Counted from the stretch's first letter, positions 45,513-55,073 are shown. The stretch: DNA of 64,000 nt from Candidatus Peribacteria bacterium (GCA_020632295.1 JACKFU010000001.1:372001-436000); one strand, 5' to 3'. The notes: generated by a model from the letters alone, not told the origin. Program-made: numbers and translations.

Positions 45513-45668
45513 ATGGATTTTAATATTAATGAGAAAATTATTGTGCCTTGTGCTACAGAGGTAAATGAGCTTAGTTCTCGCCAGGTATTAGCATTGGCAG
45601 AACAGAGTGCTCGTGAAGTACTATTGGCAATAGCACCCATTAAAGCAGAGCAGCAACTTCGTCACTGA
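45513..45668 (+). CDS. possible 51-aa protein
   Basis: ATG 45513 to TGA 45668. The peptide begins MDFNINEKIIVPCATEVNEL and continues with an amphipathic helix (RQVLALAEQSAREVLLAIAP). Composition is protein-like, but there is no Shine-Dalgarno and no good -10 at the spacing seen elsewhere. It overlaps the end of the convergent YebC gene by 29 bp. It might be a real small gene or chance. Confidence 0.35.
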   Translation: MDFNINEKIIVPCATEVNELSSRQVLALAEQSAREVLLAIAPIKAEQQLRH

Positions 45669-46383
45669 TGTCTGCGTTGGTATGAACGTCAGAAACGTCG
45701 TCGTCTTCTTCGATGGCTTCAATCATCTCCATCAGCTTCTCAGCCGTTTCTGCTTCCGTAATGGGGACTTCCTGCTGAGCAATCAACTTCATGCCTGCTT
45801 CCTGTACGTCATATCCTTGTTCTTTTAGTACGTCACGTACTTTGGTCCAACCAGTGACATTGGTTGTTACCGTGAAGAGATCTCCGTCAGGGTGAATATC
45901 CTCTGCACCAGCATCAATCAGCGCCAGTTCAAGATCATCATTCATTGTACCCTGTGCAATTACGACACCTTTTGGACTAAACATGAACATCACCGAACCG
46001 GATTCCGCCATCTTTCCTCCACGCTTTTCGACAATTGTTCGAATGTTTGGGAGCGTGCGGTTTTTGTTATCGGTCAGACATTCAATAATCAGTGCAGCAC
46101 CTCCCGGTGCATACGCTTCGTAGGTTACACTGACAGTTGCTTCGCCTTTTAGTTCACCCGTTCCTTTTTTCATCGCACGATCGATGTTTGCATTTGGCAC
46201 GTTGTCTGCCTTTGCGTTATCTACCGCTGCTTTGAGTGCAGCGTTCATTGTTAAGTCTCCGCCTCCTCCTTCACGTGCAGCGATTTCAATGAGTTTGGCG
46301 TGCTTCGTAAAGATCTTGCCGCGCTTTGCATCAGCAGCGCCTTTTTTATGCTTGATAGTAGACCATTTACTGTGACCAGACAT
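45640..46383 (-). CDS. YebC/PmpR-family regulator
   Basis: 247 aa, the family's normal length. The diagnostic N-terminus SGHSKWSTIKHKKGAADAKRGKIF and the later YEAYAPGGAALIIECLTDNKNRT are clear. Family members are DNA-binding regulators or translation factors acting on proline stretches. The gene starts one base after the stop of rpsR, so S6, S18 and YebC are cotranscribed. Confidence 0.95.
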   Translation of the reverse strand: MSGHSKWSTIKHKKGAADAKRGKIFTKHAKLIEIAAREGGGGDLTMNAALKAAVDNAKADNVPNANIDRAMKKGTGELKGEATVSVTYEAYAPGGAALIIECLTDNKNRTLPNIRTIVEKRGGKMAESGSVMFMFSPKGVVIAQGTMNDDLELALIDAGAEDIHPDGDLFTVTTNVTGWTKVRDVLKEQGYDVQEAGMKLIAQQEVPITEAETAEKLMEMIEAIEEDDDVSDVHTNADISDEVAALL

Positions 46384-46384
46384 A

Positions 46385-46618
46385 TTACTTTCTGTAAGCC
46401 ATCATACCCATAAAACGGGCACGCTCTACGGAGTTTTTTAGCATCTTCTGGTGCTTCAGGCAAACACCTGTGTAGTAACGCTTCATGATGTTACCGAAGT
46501 AATCGATGAATGGTTTCATCGCTGGGTAGTCTTTCCAGTCGATGTACTTTATATTCTTCTCACAGTACGGACACTTCTTATCCTTTGGGTCGGTGCGGCG
46601 GTTTCCTTTCTTAGACAT
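46385..46618 (-). CDS. rpsR: 30S ribosomal protein bS18
   Basis: 77 aa. The CPYC pair, IDWKDYPAMKPFIDYFGNI, TGVCLKHQKML and the tail SVERARFMGMMAYRK are the S18 landmarks. The extra Cys/His (CPYC ... C.KH) marks a zinc-binding form. It follows rpsF by 20 bp with no ssb gene between, while many bacteria have rpsF-ssb-rpsR. Confidence 0.95.
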   Translation of the reverse strand: MSKKGNRRTDPKDKKCPYCEKNIKYIDWKDYPAMKPFIDYFGNIMKRYYTGVCLKHQKMLKNSVERARFMGMMAYRK

Positions 46619-46638
46619 AGTAGTAGTTGGTAGTAAGG

Positions 46639-47202
46639 TTAAATATCGAGATCGTCGTCAGAAATAAGCTTGTCGAGTTCTTCAGAGATCTTCTTCTTAT
46701 CTGCTTCTGGCTTTTCTTCTTTTTCTTCGGACGCAACTTTTGCTGCCTTCTTTACTTGTCGCTTTGCTTTATCGGCAACTTGTTTTGCTAGACGTGCTTC
46801 TTTCTCTTTCTTTCGGCGATCCTCTTCGGTTTCACGTTCTTTAAGCCATGTCTCGTAGCTTGCGGAGAACTTGGTGATTTCGTATCCCTTTGGTGGCTTC
46901 ACGATCATGTGGCGCAAGACGTTTTTTGTAATTCGCAAACTTTCATCAAGTTCTTGAATCTTTGATGGGTCGAGTTCGTAGTGGTAGACAACATAGTTTC
47001 CTTCGTCGTTTCCTTTAATACGGTAGGCAAGACCACGCTTGCCCCACATATCTTTACTGACTTGTTTTCCTCCTTGTTCCTCAATGAGAGTTTCGACGTC
47101 CTTTAATAGGGTAGATTCCTCTTTCTGCGAGAGGTTACTTGGGTAGAGTACGCAGAATTCGTATATGCGTACATCTTCTGAGATTTCAGTTAATTCTGGC
47201 AT
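46639..47202 (-). CDS. rpsF: 30S ribosomal protein bS6 with long charged C-terminal extension
   Basis: 187 aa. Residues 1-115 are the S6 fold (YEFCVLYPSNLSQKEESTLL, WGKRGLAYRIKGNDEGNYVVYHYELD, NVLRHMIVKP). The last 70 residues are a Lys/Glu-rich coiled tail (ETEEDRRKKEKEARLAKQVA...) ending in an acidic DDDLDI. Typical bacterial S6 is 95-135 aa, so the tail is unusual. Promoter at 47256-47285. Confidence 0.93.
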   Translation of the reverse strand: MPELTEISEDVRIYEFCVLYPSNLSQKEESTLLKDVETLIEEQGGKQVSKDMWGKRGLAYRIKGNDEGNYVVYHYELDPSKIQELDESLRITKNVLRHMIVKPPKGYEITKFSASYETWLKERETEEDRRKKEKEARLAKQVADKAKRQVKKAAKVASEEKEEKPEADKKKISEELDKLISDDDLDI

Positions 47203-47255
47203 AGATTCGTGGGTAAACCCTGAACCACTGGTACAGGGGAATCAAAAGTACGGGG

Positions 47256-47285
47256 ACTATAAAGGGGGAAAATGGGGTCTGGCAA
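47256..47285 (-). promoter_or_regulatory. promoter of rpsF-rpsR-yebC operon
   Basis: Minus strand: TTGCCA (47280-47285), an 18-bp spacer, TATAGT (47256-47261). Gives a leader of about 45 nt before ATG 47202. Confidence 0.55.
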
Positions 47286-47311
47286 GGAATTTGAATGCTT
47301 TTTGTTGATTA

Positions 47312-47386
<75 letters not shown>

Positions 47387-47406
47387 CTACTAAACGAGTG
47401 TACTAG

Positions 47407-47802
47407 TTATTCTCCATCAATCTCAACCGTTTTCAGCCAGCTTTGTGGGGCAAAGGCATTCTTTACGGTGTGCAGACAGAGCAGGGCACACTTATATCGT
47501 CTTGGTCCAATGGGGACGCCAAGCAGCGCGTAGACATCATCTTTTTTGAGAGCCAGCACCTCATCAACAGATTTTCCGATGAGTTCTTCGGAGAGAATCG
47601 ACATACCGGCTTGCGAGATAGCGCAACCGGTTCCTTCCCATTCCAGTTTGATCAGCATTCCGTTTTCTATCCATAAGTGGACTGTCAATTCATCCCCACA
47701 GCTGGGATTTACTTCGTTTCCCGTCATACTTGCCCCGTTTCCCTCACCTCTGTTTCGCGGGTTTCGGTAGTGGTCCAGGATATTTTCAGCGTAGAGATCC
47801 AT
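47407..47802 (-). CDS. sufU: SufU-like Fe-S cluster assembly protein
   Basis: 131 aa. The conserved cysteines appear as NPSCGDELTV, GTGCAISQAGMSIL and YKCALLCLHTVKNA, the SufU/IscU set. SufU accepts sulfur from SufS. It is directly downstream of SufS, with a TTAGAGTGT repeat in the 16-bp gap. TATAAC lies five bases before ATG 47802. Confidence 0.92.
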   Translation of the reverse strand: MDLYAENILDHYRNPRNRGEGNGASMTGNEVNPSCGDELTVHLWIENGMLIKLEWEGTGCAISQAGMSILSEELIGKSVDEVLALKKDDVYALLGVPIGPRRYKCALLCLHTVKNAFAPQSWLKTVEIDGE

Positions 47803-47803
47803 T

Positions 47804-47833
47804 TAGAGTTATAGAGTGTTAGAGTGTTAGGGT
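47804..47833. repeat. TTAGAGTGT short tandem repeat
   Basis: Degenerate copies TTAGAGTTATAGAGTGTTAG and more span the junction sufS/sufU and reach into the last codons of sufS. The same word family is found at 22940 and 34208. Confidence 0.6.
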
Positions 47834-49012
47834 ATTGATGGCGTCATTCATGGCAACGATACAACGATCAATATCATCTTTCGTATTGTAGATCGCAAAG
47901 GACATGCGGGTGCTTGCCGAAATACCGAGGTGTTTGTGCAGTGGCATGGTGCAGTGGTGCCCTGCGCGGAGGCAGATATTTTTTTGTCCAATCATGTCAG
48001 TGAGGTCATGTGGATGGATGCCAGGGATAGTGAAGCTAAGACAACCGATAGGGAGCTGGGAGAGGAGGTGTAATCCTTCGATGGATTTTAGTTGCTCTAT
48101 TGCATATGTCATGAGTGCTTGCTCGTGCTTTGCAATATCAGTCCAGTCAAACTGCGACAACCAATCGATTGCTGCACAGAGTCCCACTGCTTCTGTAATT
48201 GGCGGTGTACCTGCTTCAAACTTCTGGGGGATATCTGCACATGTAAATCCTTCGGTCGTTACTTCGCCAATCATCGAGCCACCACCGAGAAACGGTGGCA
48301 TTGCTTCGAGGAGCTCCTGCTTTGCATATAGCACACCGATGCCGGTTGGTCCGTAGAGTTTGTGCCCGGAGAAACTGAAGAAGTCACAATCCAGTTCTTT
48401 GACATCAATCTTCTTATGCACGATGAGTTGTGCTGCATCGACGGATACTAGCGCACCTGCGTTGTGTGCTTTTTGAATAATTTCTTGCAGTGGCGTCATC
48501 GTGCCAAGCACGTTAGAGAGACCGGTGATGGAAATCAGTTTTACGTTTCCTTCTTTTAAGATTGCATCAAGGCCCTCCATGTTCACATGGCCAGCATCAT
48601 CAATGCCGATCCACTTTACTTCTGATGACAGCTGTTGCCACGGAACAATATTGCTGTGATGCTCGAGGAGCGAGAGGGCGACGACATCATTGTTTCTCAG
48701 GTTTGCACTGCCCCAGGACTTTGCAATGAGATTGATCGACTCGGTGCATCCTCTGGTAAACACGATTTCTTGTGGAGCTGCTCCAATGAACGCAGCAGCT
48801 GCCTTTCGTGCCTCTTCGTAGGCAATGGTGGCCTTCTCGGCAAGTGAATGCATGCCTCGATGAACATTGGCATTACTTGTGCAGTAGTAGGAATTCATGG
48901 CATCAAGCACTATTTTCGGCTTTTGTGCTGTCGCTGCACTATCGAGGTAGACAAGCGTATTGTTGTCTAGAATGGGGAATTCTTGCCGGATTTTAGTGAT
49001 ATCAAGGCCCAT
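47819..49012 (-). CDS. sufS: SufS-type cysteine desulfurase
   Basis: About 397 aa, class V aminotransferase fold. YLDSAATAQKPKIVLDAM, the PLP-binding Lys in FSFSGHKLYGPTGIGVLYAK, and the active-site Cys loop LRAGHHCTMPLHKHLG are those of SufS. It supplies persulfide sulfur to SufU. sufB, sufC and sufD are not in the window. ATG 49012 is chosen; TACTAT lies 11 bases upstream. Confidence 0.93.
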   Translation of the reverse strand: MGLDITKIRQEFPILDNNTLVYLDSAATAQKPKIVLDAMNSYYCTSNANVHRGMHSLAEKATIAYEEARKAAAAFIGAAPQEIVFTRGCTESINLIAKSWGSANLRNNDVVALSLLEHHSNIVPWQQLSSEVKWIGIDDAGHVNMEGLDAILKEGNVKLISITGLSNVLGTMTPLQEIIQKAHNAGALVSVDAAQLIVHKKIDVKELDCDFFSFSGHKLYGPTGIGVLYAKQELLEAMPPFLGGGSMIGEVTTEGFTCADIPQKFEAGTPPITEAVGLCAAIDWLSQFDWTDIAKHEQALMTYAIEQLKSIEGLHLLSQLPIGCLSFTIPGIHPHDLTDMIGQKNICLRAGHHCTMPLHKHLGISASTRMSFAIYNTKDDIDRCIVAMNDAINTLTL

Positions 49013-49035
49013 TTGGGTCAAAATAGTACCATGAA

Positions 49036-51825
49036 ATGGTTTTTTTCAGTAGGATGCGTATCTGTATGACACAACGCACGATTCAGATACTTTCCATTAG
49101 TCTTCTTCTCGGCCTTCTTACGTGGGGGCTGTACGCATTTTTATATTACCTTGGTGTGCCGGTCCATACGGCAGTCCTGTTACCTGCGGATGCGGGGGCA
49201 TCACTCGATGCTGTCTGTGCGAGTGGGGATGCACTCTGTCGTGGGCTCTTCTCGTTTTTTCCTTTTCTGACGCATACACTTTCCCGCGTCCCATTTTTTA
49301 CGTGGTACGCCGTCATCTCCCTTGTTCTCTTTGGTATCTCCTTGGTGTGGAAACGGTCTTGGACCATGACACCTTGGAAACTCGTTATGCTCTTTATGGG
49401 AATGGTGTGGTTGCTGTTTACCTGTCTTTCTCTTTCGAAGAATGGAGACATGACATTTCGTACTATTGTTGAGCCAAATCCTCAGGTATATAAGGGGATA
49501 GGTGAGGAAGCACTAGCTTCATTACAGAAGAACTATGCGTCTCTTAAAGAGAGAGGGTGTTTACATAAAGTGGGTGTCTTTGGCGGTGTTGCTGAAGCAA
49601 GCGAAATTAAACTGCATTGTTTGCAAGGGTCTTTTGTTACCAAAGTACTTCCTCCTACATTTGTTCTCCTTCTCGTTCTCTTCGAAGCGCTTATTGCGGG
49701 ACGTGTTGTTCTGCGTCGCATTATACGCTTGCTTCCCGTGCAACCGTTTTCAGAATTCGTTATCAGCTTGGCAATAGGCTTGAGTAGCATCATTGTTGTA
49801 TTATGGACTGCTGCACTCCTTGGTGTGTACACGGCACTCTTTGGGTGGCTTCTTGCGATGGTTATTCCCATTCTTGGATACAAAGATGCACAGTATTGGC
49901 TGACGAAATTTATGCGAAGCGCATGGCACATAGATGTGAAATGGAACAGTCTCACGCTGTTTCTTACATGGTTTTTGCTCAGCTATCTTGCATTTAACTA
50001 CATCAATGTCATTCGACCGTTTCCTATAGGCTGGGATGATCTTGGGAGTTACTTAAATCGACCAAGGCTTCTTGTGAGCTACGGAAAGTTTGTGCACTCC
50101 ATGGCGTCGTTTCAGTGGGAGTATCTTACCTCACTTGGATTTTTGCTCTTTGGGTTTGATAGCGTATTTGGAGCAACGACGTCTTTAGTCATTAACTGGG
50201 TGGAGGGCGTACTTGCGATTCTTATTGTTCTACTCTTTGGTCGTACGTTCATTGGCGATAAGCATGGTGTTCTCTCTGCTGCGCTCTATTACACCCTTCC
50301 GCTTGTAGGCCACTTTTCATTTGCGGACATGAAGATTGATAACGCGGTGTTTTCTATGGGTGCGCTTGGTACGTTTGCTGTGTTCTATGCGCTCTTTAAA
50401 GAGCAAGATCGCCGTACTGGACTTAGGTGGATTCTTCTTGGAGGCATATTCCTTGGTATGGCGTTCTCTATGAAGATTACAGCTATCATGGTGTTTATGG
50501 CGCTTGGCGCGGTGATTGCTGGTGTGTCTCTCCATTGGTCTGCGTTTTCCGCTGCATTCTTCCTCATCTGTGCGCTCTACGTAAAACAGGGGACTATCAA
50601 TATTCCTAAAATTTTCGATCGTGTGAATTACAGTGCAGATATTGCCTCGCCATTTATTGTCTTCGTATTCTTTGCTGTGTTGGGAGTAGTTCTCCTTGGT
50701 GTTGCGTGTGTCTTGCGCAAAGATCGCATTAAGGAATCGTGTATTGCTATTTGCATGTTTGTTGCTGGCTTCGGTGTCGTTATTTATCCGTGGATTCAAC
50801 ACAATAGTTTGCTGCAGGGGTCGCTTGTTCCACGCCCCAGTCATTTGACTGCACCAAACACACTTACTCCTCGTATGAATATCTTTGGTGACGCAACAGG
50901 ACAGACAGATTATGCGTTACCTCCTGAACTTGCTGTTTCCCATGATAGTGAAAACTGCAGGGCAAGCGCAGGGGCCGAAGAGCTCGATCGCTACTGGGGT
51001 AACGCTGTTGGTTGGGGGCATTATCTCACTCTTCCTTGGCGTACTGTCATGAATATTGACCATGTTGGGTACTACGTCACTCCGCAGCCGATTGTTCTAC
51101 TCTTTCCACTTCTCCTCCTCCTTCCGTTCTTCTGGAAGTCCGGGGGTCGCTGGGCGCGATGGATGTGGCTGAGCACACTCTTCCTTGTTGCACAGTGGAC
51201 ATTCCTTGCAAATGGAGTTGTGTGGTACGGCATTGGTATGTTCCTTGGTCTTGTGCTCTGTGCAGAGCTCCTTGTAGCGAATGCTCCGGATATCATTAAT
51301 AGAACGGTTGTTGTCTCCCTAGCTATCTTCTCCCTTCTCCTCTGCCTTGGGTTTCGGTTTTGGCAGTACGATACACAGCGCAATCTCTTTGAGTATGTCA
51401 TTGGTAAAGTCTCTGCAGAGACCATGCAAGAGCGCACCATTCCCTACTACGATGACATAACGGATATTGTCTTAGAACGATACAGTTCTATGCCTGATAG
51501 GCCACTTCTCTATCGTATTGGAACATTTATTCCGTATTTTATTCCACGGAATTTAGAAGTGATTGGTATTACCGATCATCAACTGGATACATTTAACTGT
51601 CTCTATCAAGATTTTGATAACGCAAAGACACTTGAGCGCCTTAAGGCACTCGGATTTAACAGTATTCTGTTTGATACGAATACTGCGACAATCGAACGTG
51701 ACCAGAATGGTTCACTGCATCAAAAGGTGAATAAACTGGTGCAGTTTATTAACAGCAAAGAAGCAAATTTGCAGATGGTGATTAACGATCCTGGTGCTGG
51801 CATTGTCTTCCTTCTGATTCCGTAA
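49036..51825 (+). CDS. large polytopic membrane protein, probable GT-C glycosyltransferase
   Basis: Up to 929 aa; ATG 49036 is the longest start, and 49054 or 49066 are alternatives. At least 15 hydrophobic segments are spread through the protein, with a larger soluble loop around residues 590-660 and a soluble tail after about 790. FNYINVIRPFPIGWDDLGSYLNRP around residue 330 is a loop with acidic residues, as in the catalytic loops of GT-C enzymes. I cannot name a family. It heads an operon with GT2, DUF2304 and GT4 genes, which supports a role in glycan transfer. Confidence 0.6.
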   Translation: MVFFSRMRICMTQRTIQILSISLLLGLLTWGLYAFLYYLGVPVHTAVLLPADAGASLDAVCASGDALCRGLFSFFPFLTHTLSRVPFFTWYAVISLVLFGISLVWKRSWTMTPWKLVMLFMGMVWLLFTCLSLSKNGDMTFRTIVEPNPQVYKGIGEEALASLQKNYASLKERGCLHKVGVFGGVAEASEIKLHCLQGSFVTKVLPPTFVLLLVLFEALIAGRVVLRRIIRLLPVQPFSEFVISLAIGLSSIIVVLWTAALLGVYTALFGWLLAMVIPILGYKDAQYWLTKFMRSAWHIDVKWNSLTLFLTWFLLSYLAFNYINVIRPFPIGWDDLGSYLNRPRLLVSYGKFVHSMASFQWEYLTSLGFLLFGFDSVFGATTSLVINWVEGVLAILIVLLFGRTFIGDKHGVLSAALYYTLPLVGHFSFADMKIDNAVFSMGALGTFAVFYALFKEQDRRTGLRWILLGGIFLGMAFSMKITAIMVFMALGAVIAGVSLHWSAFSAAFFLICALYVKQGTINIPKIFDRVNYSADIASPFIVFVFFAVLGVVLLGVACVLRKDRIKESCIAICMFVAGFGVVIYPWIQHNSLLQGSLVPRPSHLTAPNTLTPRMNIFGDATGQTDYALPPELAVSHDSENCRASAGAEELDRYWGNAVGWGHYLTLPWRTVMNIDHVGYYVTPQPIVLLFPLLLLLPFFWKSGGRWARWMWLSTLFLVAQWTFLANGVVWYGIGMFLGLVLCAELLVANAPDIINRTVVVSLAIFSLLLCLGFRFWQYDTQRNLFEYVIGKVSAETMQERTIPYYDDITDIVLERYSSMPDRPLLYRIGTFIPYFIPRNLEVIGITDHQLDTFNCLYQDFDNAKTLERLKALGFNSILFDTNTATIERDQNGSLHQKVNKLVQFINSKEANLQMVINDPGAGIVFLLIP

Positions 51826-51826
51826 C

Positions 51827-52495
51827 ATGAAGATTGCTGCTGTCATTCCGGCCTACAACGAAGGAGATCGTGCTGGCAAAGTTGTTGAGGATGCATTGCA
51901 ATATGTCGATATGGTGATTGTTGTTGATGATGGTTCCAGTGACGACACAGCAGCAATTGCGAAGAAGGCAGGGGCAATTGTTCTCTCACACATTCAAAAT
52001 TGTGGTGCAGGTGCTGCAACGATGACGGGTATAGAAGCAGCTAGACAGCTCGGTGCAGATTGTATAGTGACGCTGGATGCCGATGAGCAACATAGTCCCG
52101 AAGATATTCCAGCACTTCTTGCGCCGATTCAGAGTGATGAGGCAGATATTGTCTTTGCCAATCGCTTCGGACAGAAAAATAGAATTCCGTTTATTCGCCG
52201 TTTCTTTAACTCTATTGGCAATATGATTACGTTTGCAGCAACAGGGAAGTGGGTGAGTGATAGCCAGTGTGGGTTTAAGGTATTTGGTCCCAAAGCTGCC
52301 ATGCAGGTGAACTTGCGTATGAGTGGCTACGAGTTTTGTACGGAGATTGTCCGTGAGTGTGCACAGCATCATTGGCGTACTGCCCAGGTGCCTGCCAAGG
52401 TTGTGTACTCTGAGTACACTCTTGCAAAAGGTCAGTCGTTTGCAAACGGCGTTAAAACTGCACTACGCATTCTTCTACGTTCCTTCCTCCGCTAA
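51827..52495 (+). CDS. GT2-family glycosyltransferase (polyprenyl-phosphate type)
   Basis: 222 aa. AVIPAYNEGDRAGKVVEDAL, VVDDGSSDDTAAIA and VTLDADEQHSPEDIPALL are the nucleotide- and metal-binding motifs of DPM1-like GT2 enzymes. A C-terminal membrane domain is absent. The ATG begins one base after the stop of the GT-C gene. It probably makes the lipid-linked sugar used by that enzyme. Confidence 0.87.
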   Translation: MKIAAVIPAYNEGDRAGKVVEDALQYVDMVIVVDDGSSDDTAAIAKKAGAIVLSHIQNCGAGAATMTGIEAARQLGADCIVTLDADEQHSPEDIPALLAPIQSDEADIVFANRFGQKNRIPFIRRFFNSIGNMITFAATGKWVSDSQCGFKVFGPKAAMQVNLRMSGYEFCTEIVRECAQHHWRTAQVPAKVVYSEYTLAKGQSFANGVKTALRILLRSFLR

Positions 52496-52497
52496 GT

Positions 52498-52836
52498 ATG
52501 CAATTTACTGCTTATCAAATTGTTACACCACTTATCTCGTTTATCGCGGTTACCTACGCTTGGAACTTGGTGCTTCGTCAGAGAAAAACAATATGGGAAG
52601 CAATTCTCTGGAGCATGTTCTGGGGAACCATTGCCTACATTGCCCTGTTTCCTGATGCGCTGGATTACCTCACAGCAGCCACGGGTATTAAAGACAGAGA
52701 GAATGCGGTTGTGGTGACGTTCCTCGGTATTATCTCGTTCATTCTCTTTTACCTCATCATTCGTATCGAAGAGATGGAGCAGAGGCAGACAAGAGTTATT
52801 CGCAAGCTTGCATTGAAAGATCTTGATAAGAAGTAG
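52498..52836 (+). CDS. DUF2304-type small membrane protein
   Basis: 112 aa with three helices. The N-terminal LISFIAVTYAWNLVLRQRKTI segment and the closing Arg-rich cytoplasmic helix (IEEMEQRQTRVIRKLAL) match the DUF2304 proteins that accompany GT2 genes in many cell-surface clusters. It begins two bases after the GT2 stop, so it is probably a partner or anchor of that enzyme. Confidence 0.75.
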   Translation: MQFTAYQIVTPLISFIAVTYAWNLVLRQRKTIWEAILWSMFWGTIAYIALFPDALDYLTAATGIKDRENAVVVTFLGIISFILFYLIIRIEEMEQRQTRVIRKLALKDLDKK

Positions 52837-52838
52837 GC

Positions 52839-53951
52839 ATGAAAACCATCCTCCTCATATCACCGTACTGGAAAGAGGACCATCGTTGGATGGTCAGTAC
52901 TGTGAAGCTTGCTGAACTCTGGCAACGTATTGGATACAAGGTGGTTGTTGTGTGTATGGGGGAAGTAGAAAACGGAAAACGGAAAGAGGAAAGAGTGTCG
53001 GATACACTTACAGTGCATAGGGTTCAAGATGTCTTTTTAAAAGATCCGTGGAATTATGGTATTGCGTTTGGGTTTACAGGGTATGTGCGTCGTTTGATTC
53101 GTGAAATACAACCTGACTACATTGTGTGTAATAAAATTCTGTTTTGGACATCGTTCAGTGTTATTGCATTACGGTTAACGGGGCACAAAGTGATTTTGCT
53201 TACTGATGCTTTTGTAGGGATGAATTGGTGGCCTCGTAGCTTTCTTCCTAAGGTTGCAGCTGCCATATATGCATGGACTGCAGGATGGTTGATCATGCTA
53301 TGTTCCCATACATTTGTGACATTTTTTCCACAGCCCCCGTCGCTTCTGAAGAAACTACTGATTTACAAGAAGACACAGGTGATTCCCACTGGAATTGATA
53401 GTGAAAAGATGAAAGTGGAAAGAGGAAAGAGGAAAGAGGTAACGGTTTCATATGTAGGGAGATTGGAGTCGATAAAAGGTGTAGATGATTTTCTTGCTGC
53501 GCTGACTCCACTCAAAGCAGAGTATCCTGATATTAAGCTGCAGGTTGTTGGTTTTTATAAAGAGGGTCACCCACTTGTTGAGCAGTATCAGCGAGACGTA
53601 AGTTTTACGGGACTGCGTGATGATATTCCAGAGATTCTCTCGAAGACGGATATCTTTGTGATGCCAAGCTACAGCGAGGGGTTAAGTAATGCCATCATGG
53701 AAGCGATGAGTAGCGGCTGTGCATGCGTCGTCTCCGAGGTAGGCGGCAATGTGTATCTCGTTAAAAATGGTGTGTCCGGGTTTACCTATCCTGCGGGAGA
53801 CAGAGAGGCGCTGGCTGCGCACGTTCGTCGTTTACTTGATGATCCAGCCAAGCGAAAAGCACTTGGTGCGGCAGCGCGAAAGCGCATTGAAGAGGAATTT
53901 AGTTGGGATATTGTTGGGAAGAAGTATAAAACTCTCTTCGAGTCCGTATGA
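52839..53951 (+). CDS. GT4-family glycosyltransferase
   Basis: 370 aa. The donor domain starts at VSYVGRLESIKGVDDFLAAL, and the EX7E region is YSEGLSNAIMEAMSSGCACVVSEVGG. Two in-frame purine repeats of the GGAAAGAG type interrupt it: at about residues 45-52 (VENGKRKEERV) and at about 190-200 (KVERGKRKEV). Both sit in predicted loops, so they look like tolerated repeat expansions. It starts two bases after DUF2304. Confidence 0.85.
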   Translation: MKTILLISPYWKEDHRWMVSTVKLAELWQRIGYKVVVVCMGEVENGKRKEERVSDTLTVHRVQDVFLKDPWNYGIAFGFTGYVRRLIREIQPDYIVCNKILFWTSFSVIALRLTGHKVILLTDAFVGMNWWPRSFLPKVAAAIYAWTAGWLIMLCSHTFVTFFPQPPSLLKKLLIYKKTQVIPTGIDSEKMKVERGKRKEVTVSYVGRLESIKGVDDFLAALTPLKAEYPDIKLQVVGFYKEGHPLVEQYQRDVSFTGLRDDIPEILSKTDIFVMPSYSEGLSNAIMEAMSSGCACVVSEVGGNVYLVKNGVSGFTYPAGDREALAAHVRRLLDDPAKRKALGAAARKRIEEEFSWDIVGKKYKTLFESV

Positions 53952-55072
53952 AAAAAATAGTCATACTGTCGGCTTTTCTTTCACCTCTTCGCGCGGGAGC
54001 AGAAGCATGTGCTGAAGAAGTACCTATGGCATTAGCAGATAGGTATGACTTTACAATTGTAACCGCCAAGATGCGTGCTGATTTACCAAGGCATGACACC
54101 CTAAATGGTAAAATCCCTATTGTTCGTGTTGGACTTGGGTGCACATTTGATAAGTGGCTCTATCCATTTTTAGCTCCACTTGCTGTAGCAAAATTAAAAC
54201 CAGATATTGTGCATGCAATACTCGAATCGTTTGCAGGTTTTGCACTTATTTTGTGTAGAGCTTCAAGAAAAATTCTCACCTGTCAGACAACCAATACAAA
54301 TTTTTTAAGAGGTTGGATACTTCGAGTCCCTCATATAGTTACAGCGATAAATAGGGATTTGATCGGCAATAGCCAAAGTAAGTATTGTTTTAGAAAAATT
54401 ATGTATATACCTAATGGTGTAAACTTAGACGAATTCAAGCCTGCTTCTAGGGTTCCTAAGAGACGAGGTAGAGTTCTATTTGTTGGTAGGTTGGAATCAA
54501 TGAAAGGAGTTGATACATTGTTAGATGCGTTCAAAATTGCTTCCGAGAAGCATGAGTTGCATTTACGAATAGTGGGTGACGGATCTCTTCGTCAAACTCT
54601 GGAGCAAGATGCCAATAAATTGGGAATCGCAGAGAAGGTTAGTTTTTTGGGTTACAAAAAAACAAAAGAGGTCATTGAGGAATATGCCCAGGCTGAAATC
54701 TTTTGTGGATTAAGTCGCACTGAGGCATTTGGCAATGTTTTTATAGAGGCTCAAGCTGCAGGTTGCGCAGTAATAGCTACAAATGTTGATGGGGTACGTC
54801 AGGTTGTAGCTAAGGACGAAGGACATAAAGGAATCTATACAAAACAAAAATATTCTGCTCTGTTAGTTAACCCAAATAATCCAAAAGAGGCTGCAAATTG
54901 TATTGTAAAGATTTATAAAGATGGAGATTTGCGTACCCAGCTTGTAAAGCTAGGTAAGAAAAATGCAGAGAAGCATGATTGGAAAAATATTGCTCGACAG
55001 TATTCAAATTATTACGAACAGGCATTAGCTCTAGACATAGAATCTCTCAAAGAGAGATATAGAAGAATGTAA
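53948..55072 (+). CDS. GT4-family glycosyltransferase, AT-rich
   Basis: 374 aa. GRVLFVGRLESMKGVDTLLDAF and RTEAFGNVFIEAQAAGCAVIATNVDG are the donor-domain motifs. The ATG overlaps the stop of the previous GT4 gene (ATGA). Base composition and codon choice are clearly more AT-rich (TTA, AAA, ATA codons) than in the neighbours, suggesting a recent horizontal arrival into an existing operon. Confidence 0.85.
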   Translation: MKKIVILSAFLSPLRAGAEACAEEVPMALADRYDFTIVTAKMRADLPRHDTLNGKIPIVRVGLGCTFDKWLYPFLAPLAVAKLKPDIVHAILESFAGFALILCRASRKILTCQTTNTNFLRGWILRVPHIVTAINRDLIGNSQSKYCFRKIMYIPNGVNLDEFKPASRVPKRRGRVLFVGRLESMKGVDTLLDAFKIASEKHELHLRIVGDGSLRQTLEQDANKLGIAEKVSFLGYKKTKEVIEEYAQAEIFCGLSRTEAFGNVFIEAQAAGCAVIATNVDGVRQVVAKDEGHKGIYTKQKYSALLVNPNNPKEAANCIVKIYKDGDLRTQLVKLGKKNAEKHDWKNIARQYSNYYEQALALDIESLKERYRRM

Positions 55073-55073
55073 G

